The notes: a model not told the origin generated them from the letters alone. DNA of 6,930 nucleotides from Candidatus Brocadiaceae bacterium (GCA_919901895.1 CAKKQI010000094.1:1-6930), one strand, 5' to 3'; shown: positions 1 to 6,583, counted from the first letter of the stretch. Numbers and translations: made by a program.

Positions 1-828
1 TATCATCAGGCGGTTCCACCCGGATTGTAATGTGCATTTTAAAGTTATTTCCACCGGTAAATATTTTCTTAAGCGGTCCGCTTCAAAAATCGGCTGGTGA
101 TTAAGCCAGAGTTTAAAGGGCGCCGAAGTAATAATCCGGATGATAACTTCGCGTTCAGCCGGCAGATTAATCTGGCTGATTCCGTAAACAACCCCCCGCC
201 CGGACTGGTCAGACGGCAGGTAAGAAAAGAAATTAATCTCCGGTTCCTGTACTGACAACGGAAATAACCTCCAGGAAATAGTTTTATTCTGACGGGACAA
301 AGCGGGGTATGATTTTTCAAAAGATAGAGCGGTCATTTCTGTTTCCGGCCACCAGGTATCATCAAACGCGGATAGATTGGTACTCCCCCAGGGTCCGTTA
401 AAAGCCCAACGGCTGATAAAACCCGATTGCCCCAGAATATCCCGGTTTTTTTCCCATCTTCCCTGAAGCAGGTAAAGTTTCCTGAGATAATCCATTAACA
501 GGGTTTTATTAAAACCGTTTTTAATATCTTTTTTAAAAATTTCTTCCAGCGGGTGAATCAAAGAAGTCCGGTCTTTAAGATAAGAATGGAAAGACGGCAG
601 GGCGCGGACAATAAATTCAACAATCGGTTTATCCGGATTATTTTTTATGACCTCCAGCCATTCGTTTACCAGGGTATCATAATTGCCTTTTTGTAAAGCC
701 GGGGAGCAGAGAACGGATTCCTCCAGCGAACTGATTTCTGGCTGACCAAAAAGTAACCGGTCATTGGTCGGCCCAGGCCAACCGGCCAGGAAGAGGATAA
801 GCCCGATACAGCCAAGTTTTTTTAGCAT
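1..828 (-). CDS. Secreted protein, 5' part; paralogue of the N-terminal region of the neighbouring DUF3857 protein
   Basis: An open frame of 276 codons without a stop runs from ATG at 828 to the left edge, so the C-terminus lies outside the window. The N-terminus MLKKLGCIGLILFLAG looks like a signal peptide, implying export. Residues 30-130 are mostly helical, compatible with TPR-like repeats. Residues 136-276 match residues 199-336 of the 1321-aa protein: FISRWAFNGPWG corresponds to FITEWQIIGSF, FKLWLN to LKLWLN, and SGWNRLMI to EGWNKILI. A 17-nt stretch is identical between the genes (100-116 and 4330-4346). This region resembles a jelly-roll ligand-binding domain. By analogy the missing part may carry TPRs, DUF3857 and a transglutaminase-like domain; that is inference. 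No Shine-Dalgarno sequence precedes the ATG, but it is the only start that keeps the hydrophobic segment N-terminal. A promoter at 1035-1063 could drive it independently of the upstream genes. Confidence 0.88.
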   Translation of the reverse strand, partial: MLKKLGCIGLILFLAGWPGPTNDRLLFGQPEISSLEESVLCSPALQKGNYDTLVNEWLEVIKNNPDKPIVEFIVRALPSFHSYLKDRTSLIHPLEEIFKKDIKNGFNKTLLMDYLRKLYLLQGRWEKNRDILGQSGFISRWAFNGPWGSTNLSAFDDTWWPETEMTALSFEKSYPALSRQNKTISWRLFPLSVQEPEINFFSYLPSDQSGRGVVYGISQINLPAEREVIIRIITSAPFKLWLNHQPIFEADRLRKYLPVEITLKCTLQSGWNRLMI

Positions 829-917
829 TTAAGTTTATGATCTAACTCAAGTTGACCGGGTTTTTGTCCGCCATAGGACGGATCAGTCCCCGCCTGAAGC
901 GAGGCTGACAACTCAAG

Positions 918-932
918 TCCGCCTAAGGCGGA
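918..932. repeat. Short palindrome TCCGCC-N3-GGCGGA, intergenic copy
   Basis: Perfect copy, TCCGCCTAAGGCGGA, inside the leader of the gene starting at 828, enclosed by the ACAACTCAA/TTGAGTTGT arms at 908-916 and 948-956. It is identical to the core of the coding copy at 4279-4293. Confidence 0.8.
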
Positions 933-983
933 TTAGTCTTGATTATATTGAGTTGTATCAACTCTCCCCGACATTCGTCGGGG

Positions 984-998
984 TCCGCCTCCGGCGGA
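984..998. repeat. Short palindrome TCCGCC-N3-GGCGGA, intergenic copy
   Basis: TCCGCCTCCGGCGGA, with 6-bp perfect arms and a TCC spacer. It directly follows the CCCCGACATTCGTCGGGG hairpin at 966-983, and both are enclosed by the TCAACTCT/AGAGTTGA arms. Confidence 0.75.
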
Positions 999-1034
999 AA
1001 AGAGTTGAGTTACACAGTTACAACAACTTGTCGC

Positions 1035-1063
1035 ATCATAGGTTATAAAAAACCCCCGGTCAA
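1035..1063 (-). promoter_or_regulatory. Sigma70-type promoter for the gene starting at 828
   Basis: On the minus strand the -35 box is TTGACC (1063-1058), the spacer is exactly 17 bp and the -10 box is TATGAT (1040-1035), each box 5/6 to consensus. The predicted start near 1028 leaves a leader of about 200 nt. The promoter lies downstream of the palindromic element that ends the 1321-aa gene, so the paralogue can be expressed separately from the two upstream genes. It is the best promoter match seen in the window. Confidence 0.65.
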
Positions 1064-1095
1064 TTTAAGTATATCGCCTTTCATGAAAAGTTAGT

Positions 1096-1263
1096 TAAGA
1101 GACTCTAACAAAACTCCTAAATACCCCTACGCTGTCATTACGAATCCACCCCGCCTGGTCGGGGCGGATGAATCAATCTCGTCGGGATTGCTTCGTCGTC
1201 ACCCGATGGACATCGGGGGACTCCTCGCGATGACGATTCGCGTGGTTTTGTTAGAGTCTCTTA
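1096..1263. repeat. Long palindromic element, copy 1, abutting a stop codon
   Basis: The outer arms TAAGAGACTCTAACAAAAC (1096-1114) and their exact complement (1245-1263) pair over 19 bp. The inner part carries the shared core: GTCATTACGA at 1134, ATTGCTTCGTCG near 1187-1198 and CTCGCGATGAC near 1224-1234. TTAGT lies at both flanks (1091-1095 and 1261-1265) and may be a target duplication; a TA duplication is the alternative reading. The stop codon of the 1321-aa gene (TAA, 1263-1261) lies within this right-hand flank. The inner GAAGCAATC arm is decayed here to GAATCAATC. No transposase is encoded, so it is non-autonomous. Its foldback could stabilise or shorten the operon mRNA. Confidence 0.8.
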
Positions 1264-4200
1264 GTCCATTTCTAAAACTATTTCTTTATCTTCATTCCGG
1301 TCAACCTGACCGGCGAATTCACGGAATTCTTTATAATCTACCGGGTTAATCCGCGTGGCTTCCAGGCGGAATTTTTGAACCACCTTGATACTATTTTTAT
1401 CAATCTGATAAAACATAGAAAAGGAACCGAATTTATTTTTAATTTCCGTGTTCTCCGGAATTGATTTAATTTTCATCTGTTCCGGAATAACAAACTCGTA
1501 TTTAATTTCCTGGACGAGCGGCGTATTCAAAAGTAAATCAAACTGGCGTTCGGATTTGGAACACAATTTTGGCAGTAATTTTAACGGTAAAAGCACTGCC
1601 CGGAAATGTAATTCCGGTCCGCGCGATTGGGCAAAAGACGGGATTTCCACCACCCAGCGATAAGTAACCGGTTCTTTAAGATCAGCCAGGTTAGAAAAGG
1701 TTGCTTCGGTTACCCGGGCGCCGCCGAAATCACGGCCGAATAATCTTTCAATCAGCAATTTGGCGCGTGATTGGTTAATAAAATAATAACGGTAATTAGC
1801 GGCCTGGTCGCCGTTCAGGGCACCGGAAATAACTAATTGCGCCTGGCCAGCCTGATGGATCGGGCCGGTTATTTTTTCATCCCGGGAATTTTCATCAGGC
1901 CGGGCATCAGGAATTTTCTTTAATTCTCCGCCGGATTCATTTACCACAAAAACCTTTGCCCCCAGGTCACCTCCGGGTAAAGTGCCCATCGGGAAATAAG
2001 AAGCCGTGCCGTCCAGCCAGAGCGGGCGGCCGTCTTTTAACGTCACGCCGGAAATACAGTGGTTGAAATGCTCAATCATCGGCAGGGTTAAATCATCTTC
2101 TCCCCGCGGTTCTTCCAGCGCGTTAATCAAAACCGGCTCAGCCCGGATACCGAGTTCTTTCAAAAAAACATTGATTAAAAGCGCCTTGTCTTTGCAATCA
2201 CCGAACTTACGGGCGAAAATCGTGGAAGCATTGTAGGGCTGCCAGCCGTGAATCCCGTATTCCCAGGCTTCGTACCTGATTTCGCTGATGACAAAATTAT
2301 AAACGGCGTTTATTTTTTCCAACTCGGAAATGTTTTTATCAGGCACCAATTCCTTTAATTTCAACCTCATTTCATCATTAAAATCATAAGTCCGTTTGAT
2401 TAACTGCCAGTACCACCGGCCGAACTCGCCCCAGTTTCCGTAGGTGGAAACCTGGAGCATCGGAATGATTTCTTCAGCCGGCGGCATCTGCGGTTCCGGC
2501 CGGAAACTTTTAGTATCACCGACTTCCCACTTATAAATTACCGTTTGGGCCTCTTCGGTAATCTTCGGCTCTAACGTAATATTTTTCAAGTTGAAATAAA
2601 ATTTCCGGTCCGCCGGAGCAATTAAAATATAAATTGAACGGGCGGTGGGATCATTTGTTCCAAAATAAAAACTATCGCCGAAGTAATCGCCGAAAAAGTC
2701 GGGCTGTAAATCGGATATTTTATATTCCAGGTCAACAATATCCCCTTTGTTTAAGAGCGGCAGGTCAATTATCTGTCCCTGATTAAGCCGGGCTTCTTCA
2801 ATGGCGCCATCCGGATGGAGAACCCGCGCATTAAGAATCTTTAAACTCTGCCGGGCTGAATCAGACCGGAGCCGAACCACATCAAAATCCTTAATCCCTT
2901 TTTCACTCAGGATTTTTACCACCCGATGCGTGTAAGAACTGCTCGTTCCCTCTTTGTTAACCCGGACAATTTTTTGGTCCAGCAAATAATAAACCGCCGC
3001 TTCTTCGGCTTGTCCCGCGATCGCGGTGACCGGAATTTTTTCCGCCGTTTGCCCGGTAATCATTTCCAGCGTTTCTTTAAACGGCGCCTCAAAAGAGACC
3101 GGCCCGCCTGAAGCGGACGAGATAAATTCAAGATACCTTTTCAGCCGGATATTATTGGGGTTTATCCTCAAGGCGGATTGCCAGACGGCCAGGGCTTCGG
3201 GGCGGCGGCCCAGCCGGTCAAGATAATCACCTTTTTGAAAAAGAAGATTATGGTTATCCGGAAAAATCTGAAGCGCCTGTTCGCATTCTTTTAAAGCGCT
3301 GAGGTAATCTTCCAATCCGTCAAATATATTAATCCGCTCCAGATAAGGTTGAAGACTGTAGGGAACTAATTCAGCCATCCGGCGGCATTCTTCAAGCGCC
3401 GGTTCAATTAATTCCTGGCGGCGGTAGAGATCAATCAATTTAGCCCTGATATTATTATCGGTATAATTGGTCTGCTTCAAATACCGCTGATAAATTTGCC
3501 CGGCTTTTTTAACCTGGCCTTCATAACCCAATTCGTGAGCGTAAAATAACTGGAATAATGGAGAATCGGGATACCGTTCGGCCAGTTGTTTCCGGCGCCG
3601 GCTTACTTCAATTTCAAAACCTTTGGCGGAAAGTAACTGGAGTTCCAGGTAGTGCGCTTCGGCATAATCAGGGTTAATCGTCAGTGCCGTTTTAAGATAA
3701 GCATAACTCTTTTCAATATTCCCCAGTGAAGAATAATAATATTTAGCCAGTTCTAAAACCGCCCCGGCTGAGGCCGGGTCAACCGCCGCCGCAGTTTCCA
3801 GGGCCCAGCGGTAATGGTTTTCTTCCCGTTCGGCCGCCATCGCGGTTTCCTCGCGTAACGATTGCGCCAGATAATAATAGAAATAAGCCTTGGATTCCGG
3901 TCCGCTTGAGGCGGACAGCGCCTTCTGGAATTCAGCCGTATCCAGCCGGGATTGGATATCAAAATGCTGGCGGATAAAATACAGATATCCCAGATAAAAA
4001 TGGCCGGCGGCTGAACGTGGATTGGCCTTAACCCACTCTTCCAAATAATCCAGACTGCCCCGCTGGACCGGCGGTTGGTTCTCCGGCTGTTTTTTTTCAG
4101 GAACCGTTATTCCGCTGATTTTATTTTTATCGGCGGTTTGGGTTAACGGGGGAAGAGCCGCACCGGACGGTTCGGTCAGGCGTAACCGGAAGCCCCAGGC

Positions 4201-5226
4201 ATTATCCGATTGAACGCTTTTAATTAAAATTTTATTCCAGCCCTCTTGCAAAACTACCGGGACTGCCTCCTGGTCAAATCCGCCTAAGGCGGACGGCCGT
4301 TTTATTTCATTACTATAAACTAATTCATCATTAAGCCAGAGTTTAAGGCCTTCATCGGAAGCGAGCCGTAAAGCAACCCCGCCACGGCGGGGCGCATAAA
4401 CATAACTTAAGGCGTATGCCAGGGTTTTATCGTTAGGATACAAAAGAGCGTTAAAATCAACATATCCGCCTGCGGCGGACGGCACCGACCAGGCGCGCCA
4501 TTGCACCGGCCAGTTTTTGCCTTCTAATGTTGCGGTTAAATCTATCTTTTCTTCCGGCTGATAAACGAACTGGAAGCCATTATGCGACTCATTATCAAAA
4601 GAACCGATAATCTGCCATTCGGTGATAAAATTCAACTCCTGGATTTTTGCCGCTGATTCTTTAAGTTGGCCGCTTCTCAGAAAATTCTGCCCCAGGTACC
4701 AGGTTACCCACGCTTGAAAATTAGGTTCGTTTTCTTTGGAATCAAGTTTGCTTAAAAACTTTGCCAGGTCTGGGTAGTCGGAAGTGTGATTATACCATTC
4801 TACTAATTGGTGCAAATAAACTTCGCTTAAGCCCATCAACCATGGCTCATTATTTTTGAATGGTTTTTGCGACAGGATTTCCGGAAGGATCTTTTTATAC
4901 AACTTAACGGCCTGTTGATAATCTCCGCGTCCGGCCGCGGCCCAGGCCGTCCGGGTTGATTGCTCAATAGTTTGGTCAAAAACCGATTCGGCCAGGACGG
5001 TTTTTAACGTCGCCCCACCATTTAAAAATAATAAAATACCGAAACAGAGGGATAAAAAATTATTTTTTTTTGCTCTGTTGAAACCCTTGGTTTCCCGTGC
5101 CTTGTCATTGCGAGAAGCGAATGTAATGAGCGGCGAAGCAATCTCAAAACAACAGGATTGCTTCGCCCCACTGGGGCTCGCAATGACACTTTGGGTAAGG
5201 GTTTCAACAGAGCATTTTTTTTTCAT
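1261..5226 (-). CDS. Secreted TPR / DUF3857 / transglutaminase-like protein
   Basis: A 1321-aa exported protein. Residues 5-52 are translated from an inserted palindromic element; the hydrophobic signal core follows at 56-79 (NNFLSLCFGILLFLNGG). Residues 88-120 look like one TPR. Residues 199-350 form a jelly-roll-like domain (KLWLNDELVYSN, EGWNKILIKS) shared with the gene starting at 828. A TPR array occupies about 390-700. DUF3857 lies at about 743-920, then a transglutaminase-like domain at about 960-1075 with probable catalytic Cys1011 (GDCKDKA), His1056 (FNHCIS) and Asp1072 (WLDGT). The rest resembles the C-terminal beta domain usual in this family. The intact triad suggests thiol-enzyme activity on proteins or peptides in the periplasm or at the surface; no member-specific substrate is known to me. 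The start overlaps the previous stop codon, so translation is probably coupled. Short palindromes add Gly/Ser-rich peptides at residues 249-254, 311-316, 438-443 and 703-709. Confidence 0.95.
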   Translation of the reverse strand: MKKKCSVETLTQSVIASPSGAKQSCCFEIASPLITFASRNDKARETKGFNRAKKNNFLSLCFGILLFLNGGATLKTVLAESVFDQTIEQSTRTAWAAAGRGDYQQAVKLYKKILPEILSQKPFKNNEPWLMGLSEVYLHQLVEWYNHTSDYPDLAKFLSKLDSKENEPNFQAWVTWYLGQNFLRSGQLKESAAKIQELNFITEWQIIGSFDNESHNGFQFVYQPEEKIDLTATLEGKNWPVQWRAWSVPSAAGGYVDFNALLYPNDKTLAYALSYVYAPRRGGVALRLASDEGLKLWLNDELVYSNEIKRPSALGGFDQEAVPVVLQEGWNKILIKSVQSDNAWGFRLRLTEPSGAALPPLTQTADKNKISGITVPEKKQPENQPPVQRGSLDYLEEWVKANPRSAAGHFYLGYLYFIRQHFDIQSRLDTAEFQKALSASSGPESKAYFYYYLAQSLREETAMAAEREENHYRWALETAAAVDPASAGAVLELAKYYYSSLGNIEKSYAYLKTALTINPDYAEAHYLELQLLSAKGFEIEVSRRRKQLAERYPDSPLFQLFYAHELGYEGQVKKAGQIYQRYLKQTNYTDNNIRAKLIDLYRRQELIEPALEECRRMAELVPYSLQPYLERINIFDGLEDYLSALKECEQALQIFPDNHNLLFQKGDYLDRLGRRPEALAVWQSALRINPNNIRLKRYLEFISSASGGPVSFEAPFKETLEMITGQTAEKIPVTAIAGQAEEAAVYYLLDQKIVRVNKEGTSSSYTHRVVKILSEKGIKDFDVVRLRSDSARQSLKILNARVLHPDGAIEEARLNQGQIIDLPLLNKGDIVDLEYKISDLQPDFFGDYFGDSFYFGTNDPTARSIYILIAPADRKFYFNLKNITLEPKITEEAQTVIYKWEVGDTKSFRPEPQMPPAEEIIPMLQVSTYGNWGEFGRWYWQLIKRTYDFNDEMRLKLKELVPDKNISELEKINAVYNFVISEIRYEAWEYGIHGWQPYNASTIFARKFGDCKDKALLINVFLKELGIRAEPVLINALEEPRGEDDLTLPMIEHFNHCISGVTLKDGRPLWLDGTASYFPMGTLPGGDLGAKVFVVNESGGELKKIPDARPDENSRDEKITGPIHQAGQAQLVISGALNGDQAANYRYYFINQSRAKLLIERLFGRDFGGARVTEATFSNLADLKEPVTYRWVVEIPSFAQSRGPELHFRAVLLPLKLLPKLCSKSERQFDLLLNTPLVQEIKYEFVIPEQMKIKSIPENTEIKNKFGSFSMFYQIDKNSIKVVQKFRLEATRINPVDYKEFREFAGQVDRNEDKEIVLEMD
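3103..3117. repeat. Short palindrome in coding sequence, degenerate copy
   Basis: CCCGCCTGAAGCGGA has two departures from perfect arms. It is read in frame on the minus strand as SSASGG (about residues 703-708), in the linker between the TPR array and DUF3857, where an insertion would be structurally tolerated. Confidence 0.55.
3901..3915. repeat. Short palindrome in coding sequence, degenerate copy
   Basis: TCCGCTTGAGGCGGA has one mismatched pair in the arms. It is read as SASSG (residues 438-442), in the turn between two TPR helices. Confidence 0.6.
4279..4293. repeat. Short palindrome in coding sequence, encodes PSALGG
   Basis: Perfect copy TCCGCCTAAGGCGGA followed by CGGC, read on the minus strand as PSALGG (residues 311-316) in the jelly-roll-like domain. 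The extended unit ATCCGCCTAAGGCGGACGG is shared with the inverted copy at 5371-5385, which indicates a mobile unit slightly larger than the palindrome. The paralogue starting at 828 lacks this peptide. Confidence 0.8.
4377..4392. repeat. CCCCGCC-N2-GGCGGGG palindrome in coding sequence
   Basis: Perfect 7-bp arms with a 2-bp spacer, read as PRRGG (residues 279-283). It resembles the CCCCGAC/GTCGGGG hairpin at 966-983 and may be a second short palindrome family. A GC-rich coding coincidence cannot be excluded from two copies. Confidence 0.45.
4465..4479. repeat. Short palindrome in coding sequence, encodes PSAAGG
   Basis: TCCGCCTGCGGCGGA followed by CGGC, read as PSAAGG (residues 249-254), the same frame and orientation as the PSALGG copy. 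The paralogue starting at 828 has a similar-length loop (SVQEPE) at this position, so the palindrome may have replaced loop sequence rather than simply added to it. Confidence 0.75.
5071..5214. repeat. Long palindromic element, copy 2, in frame inside a signal peptide
   Basis: A 144-bp element with perfect 18-bp outer arms, TGCTCTGTTGAAACCCTT (5071-5088) and its complement (5197-5214). Nested inside are GTCATTGCGAG/CTCGCAATGAC (5104-5114 and 5177-5187) and GGCGAAGCAATC/GATTGCTTCGCC (5132-5143 and 5156-5167). It is flanked by 8 and 9 T, a probable homopolymer target. Being 48 codons without a stop, it is read through as residues 5-52 of the 1321-aa protein, giving the peptide VIASPSGAKQS, which I recognise as a typical translation of this widespread type of repeat. 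There is no transposase. Confidence 0.9.
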
Positions 5227-5241
5227 TACTTAATTAACCTC
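5224..5241 (-). promoter_or_regulatory. Stop-start overlap TAATG with weak upstream GAGG
   Basis: TAA of the 429-aa gene (5228-5226) and ATG of the 1321-aa gene (5226-5224) share one A, typical of translational coupling. GAGG at 5241-5238 is 11 nt before the ATG, rather far for an efficient Shine-Dalgarno site, so terminating ribosomes probably supply most initiation. Confidence 0.7.
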
Positions 5242-6515
5242 GCCCCGGCCCAGACCGCCCGGTCCAACACATAATAATCTTCACCGTCATTAACCACCAG
5301 TTTTATCTCCTTAACATCGGTCACATCCAGAACTACTTCTTTGGGTTCATCACCCCATTTGATTATCCCGTCCGCCTTAGGCGGATATAATTTTTTACCG
5401 TCCAGGTAGATAATAAAATTAACGCTTCCGCCCGGACCAGATTCATCATCAAGTCCAACCGTAACAAAAAATTTCCGGTACCGGCCGTTTAAAGCATAGG
5501 TTAACTCGCTATTGGCATGCACCCCGAGCCCTTTATAATATTTTTTGTTTTTCAGAGAACTCGTCCGTTTATGATAAACACTTTTGTCTTTTTGGTAAGG
5601 CCAGAGAAACGGGATTGATTTATCACTCACGGTTAAAAACGAAGGGTATTCTTTAACATCAACCGGTTCAAGGTCTGACAAATAGACACAACGCTCGTTT
5701 TTGAAATAAAAATAAGAAATTTTGTCAAAAGGCACCCGGTAATCCTGTCCGTTAAATTTAAAGTAGAGAAGACGTTGTTCGGCTTTTTGAATCTGAACGG
5801 TTAATCGGCTGCCATCCTGACAAATCAGACGGGCTGTCAAGGCACCATCGCCTTGATGGGAGGGTTCGCTTAACTGGGCAAAAGCCACCCACCAGATATT
5901 AGCAAATTGATAGGTCCGTTCTTTTCCATAAAGAGAGGATTTTATCGTTAGATTGTTCGGTTGAACCGCCGTAATAATGCCGGCATCCCGGTCGCCGTTA
6001 AGAAAATAAACTTCATCTTCCGTCGGTGTCCCTGATAATAATGACCGGTCTTTAGATAATTGATTTTTTAAATTGATGATTAATAAATGTTCAAACTTAA
6101 TTAGGGCATCACCTAATATATTTGATTGGATGGCAATGGCATCAGGCCGACTTTCTTTAATAATCCCATAAATAATATCACGGTTATTAAGAGTAATCTC
6201 ATAAGCACCGGCCGGTAGAGATGGTAAATTTGAGGTAAATTCAATATCCAGCAGTTCCCGGCAATTTAAAATTTTTTCCCCATCGGCTACCTGCAAAACA
6301 CATTGGCCATTTTCATCAATCCTGAAATCTGAACCGGTGAAGATTTGATTATTAATATTTCTCAACCTGATGTCGCCAGTCCCCGATAATCCGCCTAAGG
6401 CAGACGGGACCGGCGGTTCGGCCGTCTGGGCTGACAAAATATTTCCGATCACCACCAGAGCGGAATAAGTTAACAATCCAAATAAAATGATTAAGACCGC
6501 TGAATTTTTTATCAT
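5226..6515 (-). CDS. Secreted protein with four beta-type repeats and an NPCBM domain
   Basis: A complete 429-aa protein. Residues 1-32 (hydrophobic core VLIILFGLLTYSALVVIG, ending SAQTA) are a signal peptide, so it acts outside the cytoplasm. Residues 46-94, 103-149, 167-213 and 226-272 are four diverged tandem repeats following the pattern L-NGD-x-x-G-I, then a strand, then a hydrophobic tail near I-x-F; NGD is clearest in the third. Residues 277-428 match the NPCBM domain, with YLSDLEP, KGLGVHANSELTY, VGLDDESG and DRAVWAGARL as signature segments. NPCBM is a proposed carbohydrate-binding module, so glycan binding is likely, but no catalytic domain is present. It is the first gene of a pair coupled by TAATG to the 1321-aa gene. 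No Shine-Dalgarno site precedes its ATG. Short palindromes encode PSALGG just after the signal peptide and PPKAD inside an NPCBM loop. Confidence 0.95.
   Translation of the reverse strand: MIKNSAVLIILFGLLTYSALVVIGNILSAQTAEPPVPSALGGLSGTGDIRLRNINNQIFTGSDFRIDENGQCVLQVADGEKILNCRELLDIEFTSNLPSLPAGAYEITLNNRDIIYGIIKESRPDAIAIQSNILGDALIKFEHLLIINLKNQLSKDRSLLSGTPTEDEVYFLNGDRDAGIITAVQPNNLTIKSSLYGKERTYQFANIWWVAFAQLSEPSHQGDGALTARLICQDGSRLTVQIQKAEQRLLYFKFNGQDYRVPFDKISYFYFKNERCVYLSDLEPVDVKEYPSFLTVSDKSIPFLWPYQKDKSVYHKRTSSLKNKKYYKGLGVHANSELTYALNGRYRKFFVTVGLDDESGPGGSVNFIIYLDGKKLYPPKADGIIKWGDEPKEVVLDVTDVKEIKLVVNDGEDYYVLDRAVWAGARLIK
5371..5385. repeat. Short palindrome in the NPCBM coding region
   Basis: TCCGCCTTAGGCGGA, perfect arms, in the opposite orientation to the other coding copies. 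It is read as PPKAD (residues 378-382) between strand KKLY and GIIKWGD. The orientation flip selects another reading frame and avoids the TAG that one frame of the element contains. Confidence 0.75.
6390..6404. repeat. Short palindrome just after a signal peptide, encodes PSALGG
   Basis: TCCGCCTAAGGCAGA, with one arm mismatch, read as PSALGG (residues 37-42) within six residues of the predicted signal peptidase site. The peptide equals that of the copy at 4279-4293 in the neighbouring gene. Confidence 0.7.
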
Positions 6516-6525
6516 AAGCCAAAGT

Positions 6526-6562
6526 GCTAATATAGATACGTTGTTTCTTCTCTAATATTAGC
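6526..6562. repeat. Inverted repeat overlapping the promoter and leader
   Basis: GCTAATAT (6526-6533) and its exact complement ATATTAGC (6555-6562) frame 21 bp. The distal arm covers the -10 box and the proximal arm lies 10 nt before the ATG. It could be an operator or an RNA hairpin hiding the start. The arms are AT-rich, so chance is a real alternative. Confidence 0.4.
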
Positions 6563-6583
6563 AAAAAAATAAAATAATCGCAA
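6555..6583 (-). promoter_or_regulatory. Sigma70-like promoter for the NPCBM / transglutaminase-like pair
   Basis: The minus strand has TTGCGA (6583-6578), a 17-bp AT-rich spacer and TAATAT (6560-6555), each box 4/6 to consensus. A start near 6548 would give a leader of about 33 nt before the ATG at 6515, with no Shine-Dalgarno site close to the ATG. It lies between the palindromic element at 6656-6793 and the gene, as expected for the operon promoter. Confidence 0.45.

Larger units (their letters stand above)
844..1011 (-). promoter_or_regulatory. Structured 5' leader of nested hairpins
   Basis: If transcription starts near 1028, this stretch is the untranslated leader of the gene starting at 828. 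AACTCAA or its complement occurs at 844-850, 910-916, 948-954 and 1005-1011, so the outermost copies can pair and 908-916 can pair with 948-956. Inside are TCAACTCT/AGAGTTGA (958-965 with 1001-1008), CCCCGAC/GTCGGGG (966-983), two TCCGCC palindromes (918-932 and 984-998) and two imperfect hairpins (867-882 and 888-904). The two imperfect hairpins pair fully only in minus-strand RNA, through G-U wobbles. No hairpin is followed by a U-tract. The structure could be regulatory, or simply a cluster of mobile palindromes. No known riboswitch class is recognised. Confidence 0.5.

Noticed and set aside
71..83. Further copy of the short palindrome (AAGCGGTCCGCTT)
   Set aside because: It is self-complementary but lacks the TCCGCC/GGCGGA order, so it was not counted as a family member.
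69..320. 83-codon minus-strand open frame
   Set aside because: It overlaps the 276-codon open frame from 828 in another phase, and only the latter has a signal peptide and a paralogue.
966..998. Rho-independent terminator
   Set aside because: The CCCCGAC/GTCGGGG and TCCGCC hairpins are strong, but neither strand has a U-tract directly after them.
844..1011. CRISPR array
   Set aside because: The repeated AACTCAA motif is only 7 bp, alternates in orientation and has uneven spacing; there are no spacers and no cas genes.
1448..3962. Several 61-76-codon open frames inside the 1321-aa gene
   Set aside because: They are shadows of a long gene with a clear domain order and carry no motif of their own.
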